A stretch of 64,000 nt of DNA. It comes from Streptomyces barringtoniae (GTDB lineage Bacteria; Actinomycetota; Actinomycetes; Streptomycetales; Streptomycetaceae). The position numbers were made by a program, and so were the translations under genes. Location of the stretch: contig NZ_JAJHNP010000001.1 in NCBI RefSeq assembly GCF_020819595.1, positions 186,001 to 250,000 of the forward strand. The letters run 5' to 3'. Position 1 is the first letter of the stretch; every line of letters begins with the position of its first letter. Positions 45,145-54,051 of the stretch are shown in pieces. The notes under the pieces were generated by a model. That model did no database searches and was not told the origin of the DNA. It saw only the letters and a program-made list of their open reading frames with translations.

Positions 45145-46668
45145 ATGCAGACGCAGCGGCACATCACCGACTCGTACTGGCTCCGGACCGCACCGGGGCC
45201 GTCCCGTCCCGCGCTGAGCGAGGACCTGGACGTGGAGGTGGCCGTCGTCGGCGCGGGCATCGCCGGGCTCAGCACCGCACACGAACTGGCCCGGGCCGGG
45301 CTGCGGGTGGCGGTGCTGGAGGCCGGACGGGCGGCGGCCGGAGTCACCGGATACACCACGGCCAAGCTGACCGCCCAGCACACCCTCGTCTACGACCGGC
45401 TGCGGCGCACCCGCGGCCCTCAGGGCGCGCGGCTGTACGCCCGCTCGCAGTCGGAGGCGATCGAGCACTCGGCGGCACTGGTGGCCGAGCTGGGCATCGA
45501 CTGCGAGTGGGAGACACGGGACGCGTACACGTATGTGCGGGACCGGTCACGCCTGGACGAGGTGCGGGCCGAGGCGAACGCGGCGCGGGAGGCGGGGCTG
45601 GCGGCCGCGTTCACGACGGAGACCGGGCTGCCGTTCCCGGTGGCGGGCGCGGTCCGGGTGACCGGGCAGGCGCAGTTCCACCCGGTCAAGTACCTGCGGG
45701 CGATCACCGACGACCTCGTGGCGCGCGGCGGTCAGGTGTACGAGCGGACGCGGGTCGTCGGCCTGCAGGAGGGCGGCGAGCCCTGCCGTCTGACGACCGA
45801 GGCGGGCCACACGGTCACCGCCCGGGACGTCGTGATCGCCACCCACTACCCGGTGTTCGACCGGGCCCTGCTGTTCGCCCGGCTCTCCCCGCGCCGGGAA
45901 CTGGTCGTCGCGGGGCCGCTGGGCGAGGACCCCGATCCGCAGGGCATGTACATCACACCGGAGGAGAACACCCGCTCGGTTCGTACGGCGCCCTACGGCG
46001 CGGACGGGCAGCGGCTGCTGGTCGTCACCGGCGAGCACTTCACGCCCGGCACCGGCGATGTGCGGGCCCGCTTCGACGGCCTCGCCGCGTGGGCCGAGGA
46101 GCACTTCCCGGGTGTGGAGCTGGACCAGGCCTGGGCCACCCAGGACAACGACTCCACCGACACCGTGCCGCTGGTCGGCCCCTTCCACCCGGGCACCCGG
46201 CACACCTACGTCGCCACCGGTTTCGGCGGCTGGGGACTGAGCGGCGGCATCATGGCCGGGCTGCTGCTGACCTCGCTGATCACCGGACGGGGCTGTGCCT
46301 GGCGCGAGCTGTACGACCCGCGGCGGCTGAAGTCGGTGGTGCGCGAGGCGCCGTCGCTGCTGAGGACACAGGCGGAGGTGGCCCGGCACTTCGTCGGCGA
46401 CCGGCTGAAGCCGCCCGCCTCGGTGGACGACCTGGCGCCCGGCGACGGGGCGGTGGTCCGGACGGCCGGCGGCCGGCTCGCGGTGCACCGGGACGAGGAG
46501 GGCGCCGTGCACGCGGTCTCGGCCCGCTGCACCCACCTCGGCTGCCTGGTCGCCTTCAACCGGGCCGAACGCGCCTGGGAGTGTCCCTGCCACGGCTCGC
46601 GCTTCGACGTCGACGGCACGGTGCTCCAGGGCCCGGCGGTACGACCGCTGGAGCGGCGTGACCTGTGA
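45145..46668 (+). CDS. FAD-dependent oxidoreductase fused to a C-terminal Rieske domain
   Basis: A 507-residue protein. Residues 30-370 are a DAO-type FAD enzyme with the dinucleotide motif VEVAVVGAGIAGLSTAHELA and the second FAD region VATGFGGWGLSGGIMAGLLL. Residues about 420-507 are a Rieske [2Fe-2S] domain with CTHLGC and CPCHGSRF ligand boxes. This fusion is widespread but unassigned; the iron-sulfur centre probably passes electrons to or from flavin during oxidation of an amine or similar substrate. No signal peptide. It has no obvious operon partner, as the deacetylase gene follows after 77 bp. Confidence 0.93.
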   Translation: MQTQRHITDSYWLRTAPGPSRPALSEDLDVEVAVVGAGIAGLSTAHELARAGLRVAVLEAGRAAAGVTGYTTAKLTAQHTLVYDRLRRTRGPQGARLYARSQSEAIEHSAALVAELGIDCEWETRDAYTYVRDRSRLDEVRAEANAAREAGLAAAFTTETGLPFPVAGAVRVTGQAQFHPVKYLRAITDDLVARGGQVYERTRVVGLQEGGEPCRLTTEAGHTVTARDVVIATHYPVFDRALLFARLSPRRELVVAGPLGEDPDPQGMYITPEENTRSVRTAPYGADGQRLLVVTGEHFTPGTGDVRARFDGLAAWAEEHFPGVELDQAWATQDNDSTDTVPLVGPFHPGTRHTYVATGFGGWGLSGGIMAGLLLTSLITGRGCAWRELYDPRRLKSVVREAPSLLRTQAEVARHFVGDRLKPPASVDDLAPGDGAVVRTAGGRLAVHRDEEGAVHAVSARCTHLGCLVAFNRAERAWECPCHGSRFDVDGTVLQGPAVRPLERRDL

Positions 46669-46745
46669 GGCCGCGCGGGTGACCCCGCCGCCGCAACGCC
46701 GGGCATATCACCATACAACTGGTCATTCGGTCCTACGGTCATACG

Positions 46746-47600
46746 GTGACCCCACGAGTACGCCGTATCACCGCCGTCTGTCTCCTCGGCGCGGCTCTCG
46801 CCGCCTGTGGTGGCGCGGGCCCCTCGGGCAGTGTCCGTCGGGCCCCGGCACCGTCCCCCGTCTCCGCCTCCCCGCCCGCCTCGCGCCCGCCCGTGCTCGC
46901 CCCGGGTCCGGCCGGCCTGACCCCGGTCTTCGCGCACGGCCCGCGCACCCTGGGCAAGACGGTCGCGCTGACCTTCGACGCCGACATGACCGCCGCCCAG
47001 GGACCCCGCGCCGCCGCCGGCGAGCACTTCGACAACCCGGACCTCATCGGGGCCCTGCGCGCGCTGAAGGTGCCGGCGACGATCTTCATGACCGGTCGCT
47101 GGGCCGACGAGTACCCGACCGAGGCCCGCAGCCTCGGCCACGACCCGCGGTTCGAGGTCGCCAACCACTCCTACAGCCACTACGCGTTCACCGCCGACTG
47201 CTACGGCCTGCCGGTCGTCGAGGCCGGCAGGATGCGGTCGGACGTGGAGCGGGCGTACGCCTCCCTGCGCAAGGCGGGCGTGCCGCACCCGCTGCCCTAC
47301 TTCCGCTTCCCCGGCGGCTGTTACGACCGGCGGGCGCTGCGCGCGCTCAGCGGGCTCGGAGTGACCGCCGTGCAGTGGGACGTGGTGAGCGGCGACGCGT
47401 TCGCCACCGACGCCGACGCCGTGACCCGGCAGGTGCTGGACGGGGTGAAGCCCGGCTCGGTGGTCGTCATGCACTGCACCCGCAGCGCCGCCCCCACGAC
47501 CGAGCGGGTCGTCCGCGCGGTCGTACCGGAACTGCGCAGGCGCGGCTACCGGTTCGTGAAGGTCTCCGAGCTGATCGGCGAGACCAGCGGACACCGCTGA
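46746..47600 (+). CDS. Polysaccharide deacetylase (NodB) lipoprotein
   Basis: A 284-residue exported lipoprotein (lipobox AALAACGGAG) with a Pro/Ala linker to about residue 60 and a NodB homology domain. Motif 1 is VALTFDADM with the metal Asp, motif 2 is EVANHSYSHY with the metal His pair, motif 3 is YFRFPGG, and motif 5 ends VVMHCTRS. The TFDADM version (Asp-Ala-Asp) is slightly unusual against TFDDG. The enzyme would deacetylate an envelope or extracellular sugar such as peptidoglycan. The GTG at 46746 is 77 bases after the FAD-Rieske stop. Confidence 0.9.
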   Translation: MTPRVRRITAVCLLGAALAACGGAGPSGSVRRAPAPSPVSASPPASRPPVLAPGPAGLTPVFAHGPRTLGKTVALTFDADMTAAQGPRAAAGEHFDNPDLIGALRALKVPATIFMTGRWADEYPTEARSLGHDPRFEVANHSYSHYAFTADCYGLPVVEAGRMRSDVERAYASLRKAGVPHPLPYFRFPGGCYDRRALRALSGLGVTAVQWDVVSGDAFATDADAVTRQVLDGVKPGSVVVMHCTRSAAPTTERVVRAVVPELRRRGYRFVKVSELIGETSGHR

Positions 47601-47618
47601 CGGTCCTACGCTGGAGGC

Positions 47619-47801
47619 ATGAGCGACGAGGACTACTGCACGGTCGTCCAGGCGGCGAAACCGCCCAAGGCCGACGGGCCGCCGTATGCCGAGTGCGTGC
47701 TGTGCCGGGAGCCGACGGAGTACCCGGAGTCGTACAAGGGCATCACGCTGTGCCCGGTGTGCGAGTGGCAGGAGGCTCAGCGCACGGCTTATTCAGGGTG
47801 A
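47619..47801 (+). CDS. Small zinc-ribbon-like protein
   Basis: A 60-residue protein MSDEDYCTVVQAAKPPKADG with two CxxC knuckles, CVLC and CPVC, 19 residues apart, so a zinc ribbon is likely. The ATG at 47619 is 18 bases after the deacetylase stop with GGAGG 5 bases before it, so it is probably cotranscribed. Its end overlaps the convergent ABC permease gene by 9 bp. I do not recognise a named family. Confidence 0.75.
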   Translation: MSDEDYCTVVQAAKPPKADGPPYAECVLCREPTEYPESYKGITLCPVCEWQEAQRTAYSG

Positions 47802-48464
47802 CCGGCGGGCGGTGAGCCGGGCGGCCACGGCGAAGGCCACGGCCGTGAGCAGGGTGGCGCCGGCCGCCGGCAGCAGCGGCAGCGGCGCCCGGCCGGTCCG
47901 CGAACCGCTGACCAGGCCGCTGACCGCGGCCTGCGCCGGGGAGCCGGTGAGCACCACCGCCAGCAGCGCGCCCAGCAGCATCGCGGGCACCGCGCGGCCG
48001 GTGGAGCGCAACAGCGGCCGGTTGGTGAGCGCGCCGACGGCCGCGCCGAGCAGCGCACAGGTCAGCGTGGCCGGCAGGCCGGCCGCGGCCGCCCGCAGCA
48101 GGGGTACGCGGATCTGGTGCCCGTTGCTCGCCGGATCGCTGATCAGCGTCACCACCACGGTCGCCACCACACCGAGCGCCACCGACGCGAGCAATGCGGT
48201 CAGCAGGCAGGCGAGGTGCGCCCGGGCGGGGCCCCGGGCGGCGGCGACACAGGCGCGGGCCGCGTCCGGCTCGCCGGTGACACAGATCCGCACCAGCCAC
48301 GCGGCCACCGGAAGCAGACCGGCGGCCGTGTAGCCGAGCGAGTCGAGGACGGGCTGGCCGCTCTGCACGCCGATCCCGAGGAACGCGGCGTACAGGATCA
48401 CCGGCGGCAGCCAGCGCTGGGAGCGCAGCAGCAGGTCGGCCTGGTAGCGCAGAAGTGCGGTCAT
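47793..48464 (-). CDS. ABC exporter membrane subunit
   Basis: A 223-residue membrane protein with about six helices (LPPVILYAAFLGIGVQSGQP at the start; LPLLPAAGATLLTAVAFAVA near the end). It overlaps the ATPase gene by 4 bp and is its evident partner. It resembles ABC-2 type permeases in layout, but sequence conservation is low. Substrate unknown. Confidence 0.85.
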   Translation of the reverse strand: MTALLRYQADLLLRSQRWLPPVILYAAFLGIGVQSGQPVLDSLGYTAAGLLPVAAWLVRICVTGEPDAARACVAAARGPARAHLACLLTALLASVALGVVATVVVTLISDPASNGHQIRVPLLRAAAAGLPATLTCALLGAAVGALTNRPLLRSTGRAVPAMLLGALLAVVLTGSPAQAAVSGLVSGSRTGRAPLPLLPAAGATLLTAVAFAVAARLTARRSP

Positions 48465-49339
48465 GGGCGGCTTCCGGGGTTCGGTGCGGGGTCGTCGGGG
48501 GGCGGAGCGACGCTCACGACGTGCCAGGGCGGGCGCGCCGTGAGCAGGGTGCGCAGGACGACGTCGGAGTGGGAGGCGGCGATGCCGAGGCGGTAGGTGC
48601 CGGGAGCGGTCTCCTCGGCGGAGGCGGCGGCCCGGGCCGCGTCGGGCGGCAGCTGCCCGCCGGCCGGTCCGCGCACGGTGACGAGGGTGAGCGGCCCGGC
48701 CGGTGAACTGCCCGAGTCCGTACGGAGTTCGAGTCCGCCGTCGAGCACGGTGTACGTCGCCTCCGGCGCCCCGGCCAGCCGGCGCGGGTCGTGGTCGACG
48801 AAGACCACGGCGCCCCCGGCGGCGGTACGCTCGGCCACCGCCCGCTCCAGTTCGGCCCGCGCCGCCGCGTCCAGTCCGGTCCACGCCTCGTCCAGCACCA
48901 GCAGCTCCGGATCGCCGAGCAGGGCCTGCGCGACGGCCACCTTCTGGCTGCTGCCCTTCGACAGCTGCGCCATGGGCGTACCGGCGTACGCCGCGGCACC
49001 GAAGCGCTCCAGCCAGGATCCTGCGGCGCGCCGTGCCGTCCCACGGCTCAGGCCGTGCACCGTGCCGAGGTGGGTGAGATAGCCGAGGGCGGTGAAGGGG
49101 AGGGCCGAAGGGAAGCGTTCCGGGACGAACGCCGTGCGCGGGCGGCCGGTGACGCGGCCCTCCGTCGGCGCGTCCAGGCGGGCGAGCAAGCGGAGCAGGG
49201 TGGACTTTCCGGTGCCGTTCGCTCCTTCTATGCGGGTGAGGGTTCCGGGGGTGACGGTGAGGTCGACGCCTCTTAACACCCAGGGGCCGCGGATGCCGTA
49301 GCGGCGGCCTACGGCGGTCAGTCGTAGGTCATGTTGCAT
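48461..49339 (-). CDS. ABC transporter ATP-binding protein
   Basis: A 292-residue ATPase with Walker A EGANGTGKSTLLRLL, a signature LSKGSSQKVAVAQAL (an LSKGSSQ variant of LSGGQ), and Walker B LLVLDEAWTGLD. The C-terminal 80 residues after the switch His (FVDHDPRRLAG) are an extra, variable domain. Coupled by overlap to the permease gene. The pair forms an exporter, possibly for a peptide, antibiotic or lipid. The start at 49339 faces the divergent PTH2 gene, with a GC-rich repeat element between them. Confidence 0.9.
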   Translation of the reverse strand: MQHDLRLTAVGRRYGIRGPWVLRGVDLTVTPGTLTRIEGANGTGKSTLLRLLARLDAPTEGRVTGRPRTAFVPERFPSALPFTALGYLTHLGTVHGLSRGTARRAAGSWLERFGAAAYAGTPMAQLSKGSSQKVAVAQALLGDPELLVLDEAWTGLDAAARAELERAVAERTAAGGAVVFVDHDPRRLAGAPEATYTVLDGGLELRTDSGSSPAGPLTLVTVRGPAGGQLPPDAARAAASAEETAPGTYRLGIAASHSDVVLRTLLTARPPWHVVSVAPPPDDPAPNPGSRP

Positions 49340-49350
49340 GGGGGCATTGT

Positions 49351-49405
49351 GGCTGGTCGAGCCCGAGCGGCGGAGCCGTGGACCGGGACTGCCCCGCCCC
49401 GTTTA
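49351..49405. repeat. GC-rich intergenic element, copy 2
   Basis: GGCTGGTCGAGCCCGAGC then GGCGGAGCCG matches the first half of the element at 22255-22282 with two differences; the remainder (GGGACTGCCCCGCCCCGTTT) is diverged. It sits between divergent genes, so it is not simply a terminator. Confidence 0.5.
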
Positions 49406-49417
49406 AGGTTGGCTGGT

Positions 49418-50134
49418 GTGAGCCATGTTTCAGCCTCGCCCGGAGACAACCCCTTCACCTCCGAGCGCAATCCACGCGACGAAGCCCCCCAGTTCGTGCT
49501 GCCCCTCGTCGTGCGGATCGAGAAGAGCGCGCCGCCGGCGCGTACCGACGCGCTGGAGACGGCCGCGCGGGCGGTGCTGGTGCTGCTCGGGGACGAGCGG
49601 GCGCACGGGGACGGCGCGTGGGCCGAGGCGGTGCGGAGCTGGGAGGACGCACGGATCCGCAAGGTCGTCCGGCGGGCCCGGGGCGCCGAGTGGCGGCGGG
49701 CCGAGGCACTGCCGGGCATCACGATGACCGGCAAGGCCGCGGAGGTACGGGTGTTCCCGCCGATCCCGCTCGACGGCTGGCCCAAGGACCTGGCCAAGCT
49801 CCAGGTGTCCGGCACCGAGCTGGACGACCCGGAGCCGCCCGTCGCCGCCGACCCGGTCCAGCCGGTGCTGTGGCTGAACCCCGGGCTGGAGATGTCGGCC
49901 GGAAAGGCGATGGCGCAGGCCGGGCACGCTGCCCAGCTGGCCTGGTGGGCGCTCTCCGACACCGAGCGCGCCGCCTGGCGGGACGCGGGCTTCGCGCTGG
50001 CCGTCCGTACAGCCGACCCCGCCGACTGGGCACGGCTGACCGGCAGCGGGCTGCCGCTCGTCCGGGACGCCGGCTTCACGGAGATCGCGCCGGGCAGCTG
50101 CACGGTCGTCGCCGACCACCCGGCGCTGCGCTAG
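49418..50134 (+). CDS. Peptidyl-tRNA hydrolase 2 (PTH2) family protein
   Basis: A 238-residue protein. The C-terminal half (about 130-238) is PTH2-like: LWLNPGLEMSAGKAMAQAGH, AAQLAWWALSDTERAAWRDA and PGSCTVVADHPALR, with the conserved Lys-Ala/Gly-His pattern. The N-terminal half (VLPLVVRIEKSAPPARTDAL) is an added domain usual in actinobacterial homologues. It may hydrolyse peptidyl-tRNA as a second enzyme beside Pth1. The GTG at 49418 is picked because the region just before is the repeat element. Confidence 0.85.
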   Translation: MSHVSASPGDNPFTSERNPRDEAPQFVLPLVVRIEKSAPPARTDALETAARAVLVLLGDERAHGDGAWAEAVRSWEDARIRKVVRRARGAEWRRAEALPGITMTGKAAEVRVFPPIPLDGWPKDLAKLQVSGTELDDPEPPVAADPVQPVLWLNPGLEMSAGKAMAQAGHAAQLAWWALSDTERAAWRDAGFALAVRTADPADWARLTGSGLPLVRDAGFTEIAPGSCTVVADHPALR

Positions 50135-50142
50135 GAGGTCCG

Positions 50143-50781
50143 ATGACGCGGGTCGACGGGCGGGTCGAACGGGGCAACCGCACCCGCCGGCTGGTGCTGC
50201 GCCGCACGGTGGAGATCGCCTCGGTCGAGGGCCTGGAGGCGCTCACCGTCGGCCGTCTCGCCGCCGAGCTGGAGCTGAGCAAGAGCGGGGTGTTCGCGCT
50301 CTTCGGCTCCAAGCAGGAACTGCAGCTGGCCACCATCCGGGAGGCTGTCCGGATCTACACCGAGCGGGTGCTCCGGCCCGCCGCCGAGACCCCGCCCGGC
50401 CTCGGCCGGCTGTGGCGGCTGTGCGAGCTGTGGCTGGAGTACTCGCGGAGCCGGGTGTTCCCGGGCGGCTGCTTCTTCTACGGCGCCATGGCCGAGTTCG
50501 ACGCGCGGACGGGGCCCGTGCACGACGCCGTGGTCCGTGCGCAGCGCGACTGGTCGGCCCATGTCGAGCGCACCGTCGAGGAGGCCCGTACGGCGGGTGA
50601 GCTGCGCGCAGGCACCGATGTCGCGCAACTCGCCTTCGAGCTGGTCGCGTTGCTGGAGACGGCGAACGCCCTGTCGGTGCTGCACGACGAGGAGAGCGCG
50701 TACGGCAGGGCACGGGTGGCCATCGCGGAGCGGCTGCGCGGTGCGGCTGCGGAGGGTGTCCCACTCCCCCAATCCCCTTGA
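50143..50781 (+). CDS. TetR-family transcriptional regulator
   Basis: A 212-residue repressor. The HTH at residues 15-60 reads TVEIASVEGLEALTVGRLAA, ELELSKSGVFALFGSKQELQ. The C-terminal domain includes GGCFFYGAMAEFDARTGPVH, like the TetR_C_6-type group with a C-x-F motif. AGGAGG lies 4 bases upstream of the ATG, which is 8 bp after the PTH2 stop, so it may be cotranscribed. Its target may be the next gene 77 bp downstream; the AAAAAGAATAAGCACG-type AT-rich stretch between them looks like a promoter. Confidence 0.9.
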   Translation: MTRVDGRVERGNRTRRLVLRRTVEIASVEGLEALTVGRLAAELELSKSGVFALFGSKQELQLATIREAVRIYTERVLRPAAETPPGLGRLWRLCELWLEYSRSRVFPGGCFFYGAMAEFDARTGPVHDAVVRAQRDWSAHVERTVEEARTAGELRAGTDVAQLAFELVALLETANALSVLHDEESAYGRARVAIAERLRGAAAEGVPLPQSP

Positions 50782-50858
50782 CAACTGGTGCGGTTGAGGG
50801 GCCGCACGACGGTGAAAAAGAATAAGCACGTCCGTTCGCTTTGTTTTAGGCTCGGGTC

Positions 50859-51464
50859 ATGACTCTGACCGGAGCGGACTTCGTCGAACTCGACCGGATC
50901 GCCGTCCAGGAGGCGGTGCGCGTGGTGGACCTGGCCACGGACGCGGACTGGCGCCGGGACACCCCCTGCGCGGGCTGGACCCTGCGGCGGCTGGTCGCGC
51001 ACATGACCGCACAGCACCTCGGGTTCGCCGCCGCGGCGCGCGGAGCGGGCCGGGAGCCGGAGTACTGGCAGGAGCAGGACGACATGGGTGAGCCCGCCCG
51101 GGCGCACCGGTCGGCCGCGGCAGCGGTGCTCGGGGCCTTCGCCGAACCGGGCGTGACGGAAAGGGAGTTCATACTGCCGAACCTCGGCGGCGTCCCCGGC
51201 GGCCGAGCCGTCGGCTTCCACTTCGTCGACCATGTGGTGCACGCCTGGGACGTCGCCGCCGCCCTCGGCACCATGCCGGCATTGCCCGAGCACGTCCTCG
51301 TCGCGGCGCTCGGCGTGGCCCGGCGGGTGCCGACCGACCCGGCCCGGCGCGGCCCCGGCTCCCCCTTCGCCCCGGCGCTGGAGGTGCCCGAGGGCGTCGG
51401 CCCGCTGGAGGAGGCGCTGCGCCTGCTGGGGCGCAGTCCGGAGCGGTGGCCGGTCCGGGGCTGA
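50859..51464 (+). CDS. DinB-fold mycothiol-dependent enzyme-like protein (TIGR03086 type)
   Basis: A 201-residue helical-bundle protein. TPCAGWTLRRLVAHMTAQHL contains the first metal His and VGFHFVDHVVHAWDVAAALG the remaining His-Asp-His set, the DinB/maleylpyruvate isomerase metal site. In actinobacteria these use mycothiol as thiol cofactor in isomerisation or detoxification. The upstream TetR gene and AT-rich gap suggest regulated expression. Substrate unknown. Confidence 0.85.
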   Translation: MTLTGADFVELDRIAVQEAVRVVDLATDADWRRDTPCAGWTLRRLVAHMTAQHLGFAAAARGAGREPEYWQEQDDMGEPARAHRSAAAAVLGAFAEPGVTEREFILPNLGGVPGGRAVGFHFVDHVVHAWDVAAALGTMPALPEHVLVAALGVARRVPTDPARRGPGSPFAPALEVPEGVGPLEEALRLLGRSPERWPVRG

Positions 51465-51572
51465 AGCTCAAATGTTGCTCTGAACACGGCACGGAGGAGG
51501 TTCGGGTGCGGCCGCCGGGGCCATACCCCCGCTATTCGCCAGGGAGGGCACGTCACTCGGAGGAGGGGGACC

Positions 51573-52892
51573 ATGCGGCGACTGGGCACGGGGATCGGCT
51601 GGCGGCCGGAGATCGCGGACGCCGTGGAGCGCATGCCCGGCATCGACTGGGTGGAGGTCGTGGCGGAGAACATCTGTCCCGGCCACCTTCCCGAGTCGCT
51701 GCTGCGGCTGCGCGAGCGCGGCGCGACCGTGATCCCGCACGGCGTCTCCCTCGGCCTCGGCGGCGCCGACCGCCCCGAGGAGGCGAGGCTGAGGGCGCTG
51801 GCGGAGCGTGCGGAGGCCCTCGGTTCTCCCCTCGTCACCGAGCACATCGCGTTCGTCCGCGCGGGCGGCCCGCTCACCGCCTCCCCGCGCCTTGAGGCCG
51901 GGCACCTGCTGCCGGTGCCGCGCACCAGGGACGCCCTCGACGTGCTCTGCGAGAACGTGCGCATCGCGCAGGACGCCCTTCCCGTGCCGCTGGCCCTGGA
52001 GAACATCGCCGCGCTGTTCTCCTGGCCGGACGAGGAGCTGACCGAGGGGCAGTTCCTGTCCGAGCTGGTCGAGCGCACCGGCGTACGGCTCCTGATCGAC
52101 GTGGCCAACCTGCACACCAACCACGTCAACCGCGGAGAGGACCCGGCCGAGGCGCTGGCCGCGCTGCCCGTGGAGGCGATCGCCTACGTCCATGTCGCGG
52201 GCGGCTTCGAGCGGGACGGCGTATGGCACGACAGCCACGCCCACCCCGTGCCGCGCCCGGTGCTCGACATCCTGACCGCCCTCGCCGCCCGCACCGCGCC
52301 GCCCGGCGTCCTCCTGGAGCGGGACGAGAACTTCCCCGAACCGGCCGAGCTGGAGCGGGAGTTGACGATGATCCGGGAAGCGGTGACGGCTGGGCGCGGG
52401 CGGGCCGACGGCGGTACGGGGACCGGTGCGGCCGGTGGCGCGGCCGGCGGGGGTGTCGCCGTCCTGGCGAGGCCGGCGGTCCGTGCGCGCGAACGGCTCG
52501 CTGTCGCCCAGGCCGCCGTACTGTCCTCACTGGTGGCCGGAACGCCGGTGCCCGAGGGGTTCGACCGGGTGCGGATGGGGGTGCAGGCACGCGCCCTCGC
52601 CTCGAAGCGGGCGGACGTGGTGGCGAAGGTGGCGCCCGAGCTGCCGGTCGTTCTCGGCGACGGGTACCGGGCGGCGTTCCTGGAGTACGCCCGGGTGCGG
52701 CCGATGACGGGGGGCTACCGCCGGGATGCCCTGGACTTCGCCGGGCACCTGCTCGGGTCCGGCCGGCCGCAGGACGCGGAGGCCCGGCGGCGGCTCCGGG
52801 AGTGGTGGCTGGACCGGGCGGGCCCGCGCCCGAGGTCCGGCGGCGGGAGGCTGGCCCGGGTGGCGCGAAAGGTACTGCTCCGGGGGGCCTGA
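51573..52892 (+). CDS. DUF692 (multinuclear non-haem iron oxidase, MNIO) with extra C-terminal domain
   Basis: A 439-residue protein. Residues 1-270 are a TIM-barrel DUF692 enzyme with candidate iron ligands H56 (VIPHGVSLG), H91 (TEHIAF), E143 (LENIAA), D176 ([10 protein letters not shown]), H207 (YVHVAG), D220 and H222/H224 (HDSHAHPVP) and E249 (LERDENFPE). Characterised MNIOs (MbnB, TglH, BufB) oxidise Cys or other residues in ribosomal peptides with a partner protein. Residues about 295-439, after a Gly-rich linker, form a helical domain ([40 protein letters not shown]) that may play the partner role in cis. AGGAGGGGG precedes the ATG. The next genes are DUF4142 and TIGR04222-type. Confidence 0.88.
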   Translation: MRRLGTGIGWRPEIADAVERMPGIDWVEVVAENICPGHLPESLLRLRERGATVIPHGVSLGLGGADRPEEARLRALAERAEALGSPLVTEHIAFVRAGGPLTASPRLEAGHLLPVPRTRDALDVLCENVRIAQDALPVPLALENIAALFSWPDEELTEGQFLSELVERTGVRLLIDVANLHTNHVNRGEDPAEALAALPVEAIAYVHVAGGFERDGVWHDSHAHPVPRPVLDILTALAARTAPPGVLLERDENFPEPAELERELTMIREAVTAGRGRADGGTGTGAAGGAAGGGVAVLARPAVRARERLAVAQAAVLSSLVAGTPVPEGFDRVRMGVQARALASKRADVVAKVAPELPVVLGDGYRAAFLEYARVRPMTGGYRRDALDFAGHLLGSGRPQDAEARRRLREWWLDRAGPRPRSGGGRLARVARKVLLRGA

Positions 52893-52931
52893 CGGGTACC
52901 CCGGGTCCCGGCCGAGCGGGTGCGGGGCCGC

Positions 52932-53150
52932 TCACCGGCGCTCACATGGTGCCGCCGCGCCCCACCGTGCCGCACCAGCGGCACGACTGCCCGCAGCCAG
53001 AGCGCCCCGAAGGGGCGCGAAGACCCGCGCGACCAGCCACATCGCACCCGCAGCCGCCCACGCACCGTACTGCAGCGGCGTCCATGCGTACCCGGCCGAA
53101 CCCTCCTTCGCGGCCGAGTAATATGCCGCCCGCACCCACCACCCATGCAC
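52932..53150 (-). CDS. Possible small membrane protein opposite the MNIO-DUF4142 gap
   Basis: A 72-residue minus-strand frame with streptomycete-like codon use, starting with GTG (GWWVRAAYYSAAKEGSAGYA) and containing one plausible membrane helix (YGAWAAAGAMWLVARVFAPL). No ribosome site is visible, and I know no homologue. It is the only coding-like stretch in the 288-bp gap between two plus-strand genes. Listed as tentative. Confidence 0.3.
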   Translation of the reverse strand: MHGWWVRAAYYSAAKEGSAGYAWTPLQYGAWAAAGAMWLVARVFAPLRGALAAGSRAAGAARWGAAAPCERR

Positions 53151-53180
53151 AGTCGCGTGCGGTGCGCTACAGGAGGCGTC

Positions 53181-53954
53181 ATGCGACCCCGACCCCCGAT
53201 CAAGGGCCGAGGCATATTCAGCGGCACAGGCCTCGTCATCGCGGCCCTCGCGGCGACCGCGGCGGCGCTGCTCTACCCGCTCTGGTCGTACGCCGACCGC
53301 CCGAGCCCGGCGGCCGGTGCGACCGTCCTGAGCGCCCAGACCGTGACGACGCCCTACGGCCCCCTGTCCGCGCAGGACCGGGACTTCATCGCCAAGATCC
53401 GGCTGGCGGGACTGTGGGGGCTGCCCGCCGGCGAACTGGCGGAGCGCAAGGGGACCACGGCGGCCGTGCGCACGGCGGGCGGGCACCTGGTCGACGGGCA
53501 CACCTCGCTGGACGCGCATGTCCGCACCGTCGCCGCCCAGCTCGGCGTACCGCTGCCCAACGAGCCGGACGAACAGCAACAGCAGTGGCTCGCCACCCTG
53601 AAGACGGCGCAGGGGCAGGACTTCGACCGCCGGTTCGCCGGCCTCGTGCGGTTCGCCCACGGCCGGGTCTTCGCGCTGGCCGCCCAGGTCCGGGCCGACA
53701 CCCAGAACTCCCTGGTCCGCGATCTCGCCGACGACGCGAACGCGACCGTCCTGGACCACATCAAGGTCCTGGAGGCGACCGGTTACGTCGACTTCGCCGC
53801 GCTCGCGCGGGACCTGGCCTCCTCGCCCACGCCCGTACCGACGCCGCCGGCCGTCGACCCGACTGCGGCCGTGCCGGTCACCCCGTCGCCGGCCGGGTCG
53901 TACTCCCTGCCGCCCGCCACCACCAGCCCGCCGCCGACGGCGACCGGCTTCTGA
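53181..53954 (+). CDS. DUF4142 family exported protein
   Basis: A 257-residue protein with an N-terminal membrane segment (GLVIAALAATAAALLYPLWS) and a four-helix ferritin-like DUF4142 domain: LSAQDRDFIAKIRLAGLWGL, GELAERKGTTAAVRTAGGHL, VDGHTSLDAHVRTVAAQLGV. The C-terminal 50 residues are Pro/Thr/Ser-rich. There is no lipobox Cys, so the protein is anchored by the N-terminal helix. AGGAGG lies 5 bases before the ATG at 53181. DUF4142 proteins are of unknown role and often near envelope genes. It lies between the MNIO and TIGR04222 genes on the same strand. Confidence 0.88.
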   Translation: MRPRPPIKGRGIFSGTGLVIAALAATAAALLYPLWSYADRPSPAAGATVLSAQTVTTPYGPLSAQDRDFIAKIRLAGLWGLPAGELAERKGTTAAVRTAGGHLVDGHTSLDAHVRTVAAQLGVPLPNEPDEQQQQWLATLKTAQGQDFDRRFAGLVRFAHGRVFALAAQVRADTQNSLVRDLADDANATVLDHIKVLEATGYVDFAALARDLASSPTPVPTPPAVDPTAAVPVTPSPAGSYSLPPATTSPPPTATGF

Positions 53955-54051
53955 CCTGGGCGGGAAACGGAACGTCACAGACCGCTAACACTGTGTCCGG
54001 ATGATGAACAGGGCATGGCGTTCACCCAGGCCTCTGGCATAGAAACACGTC

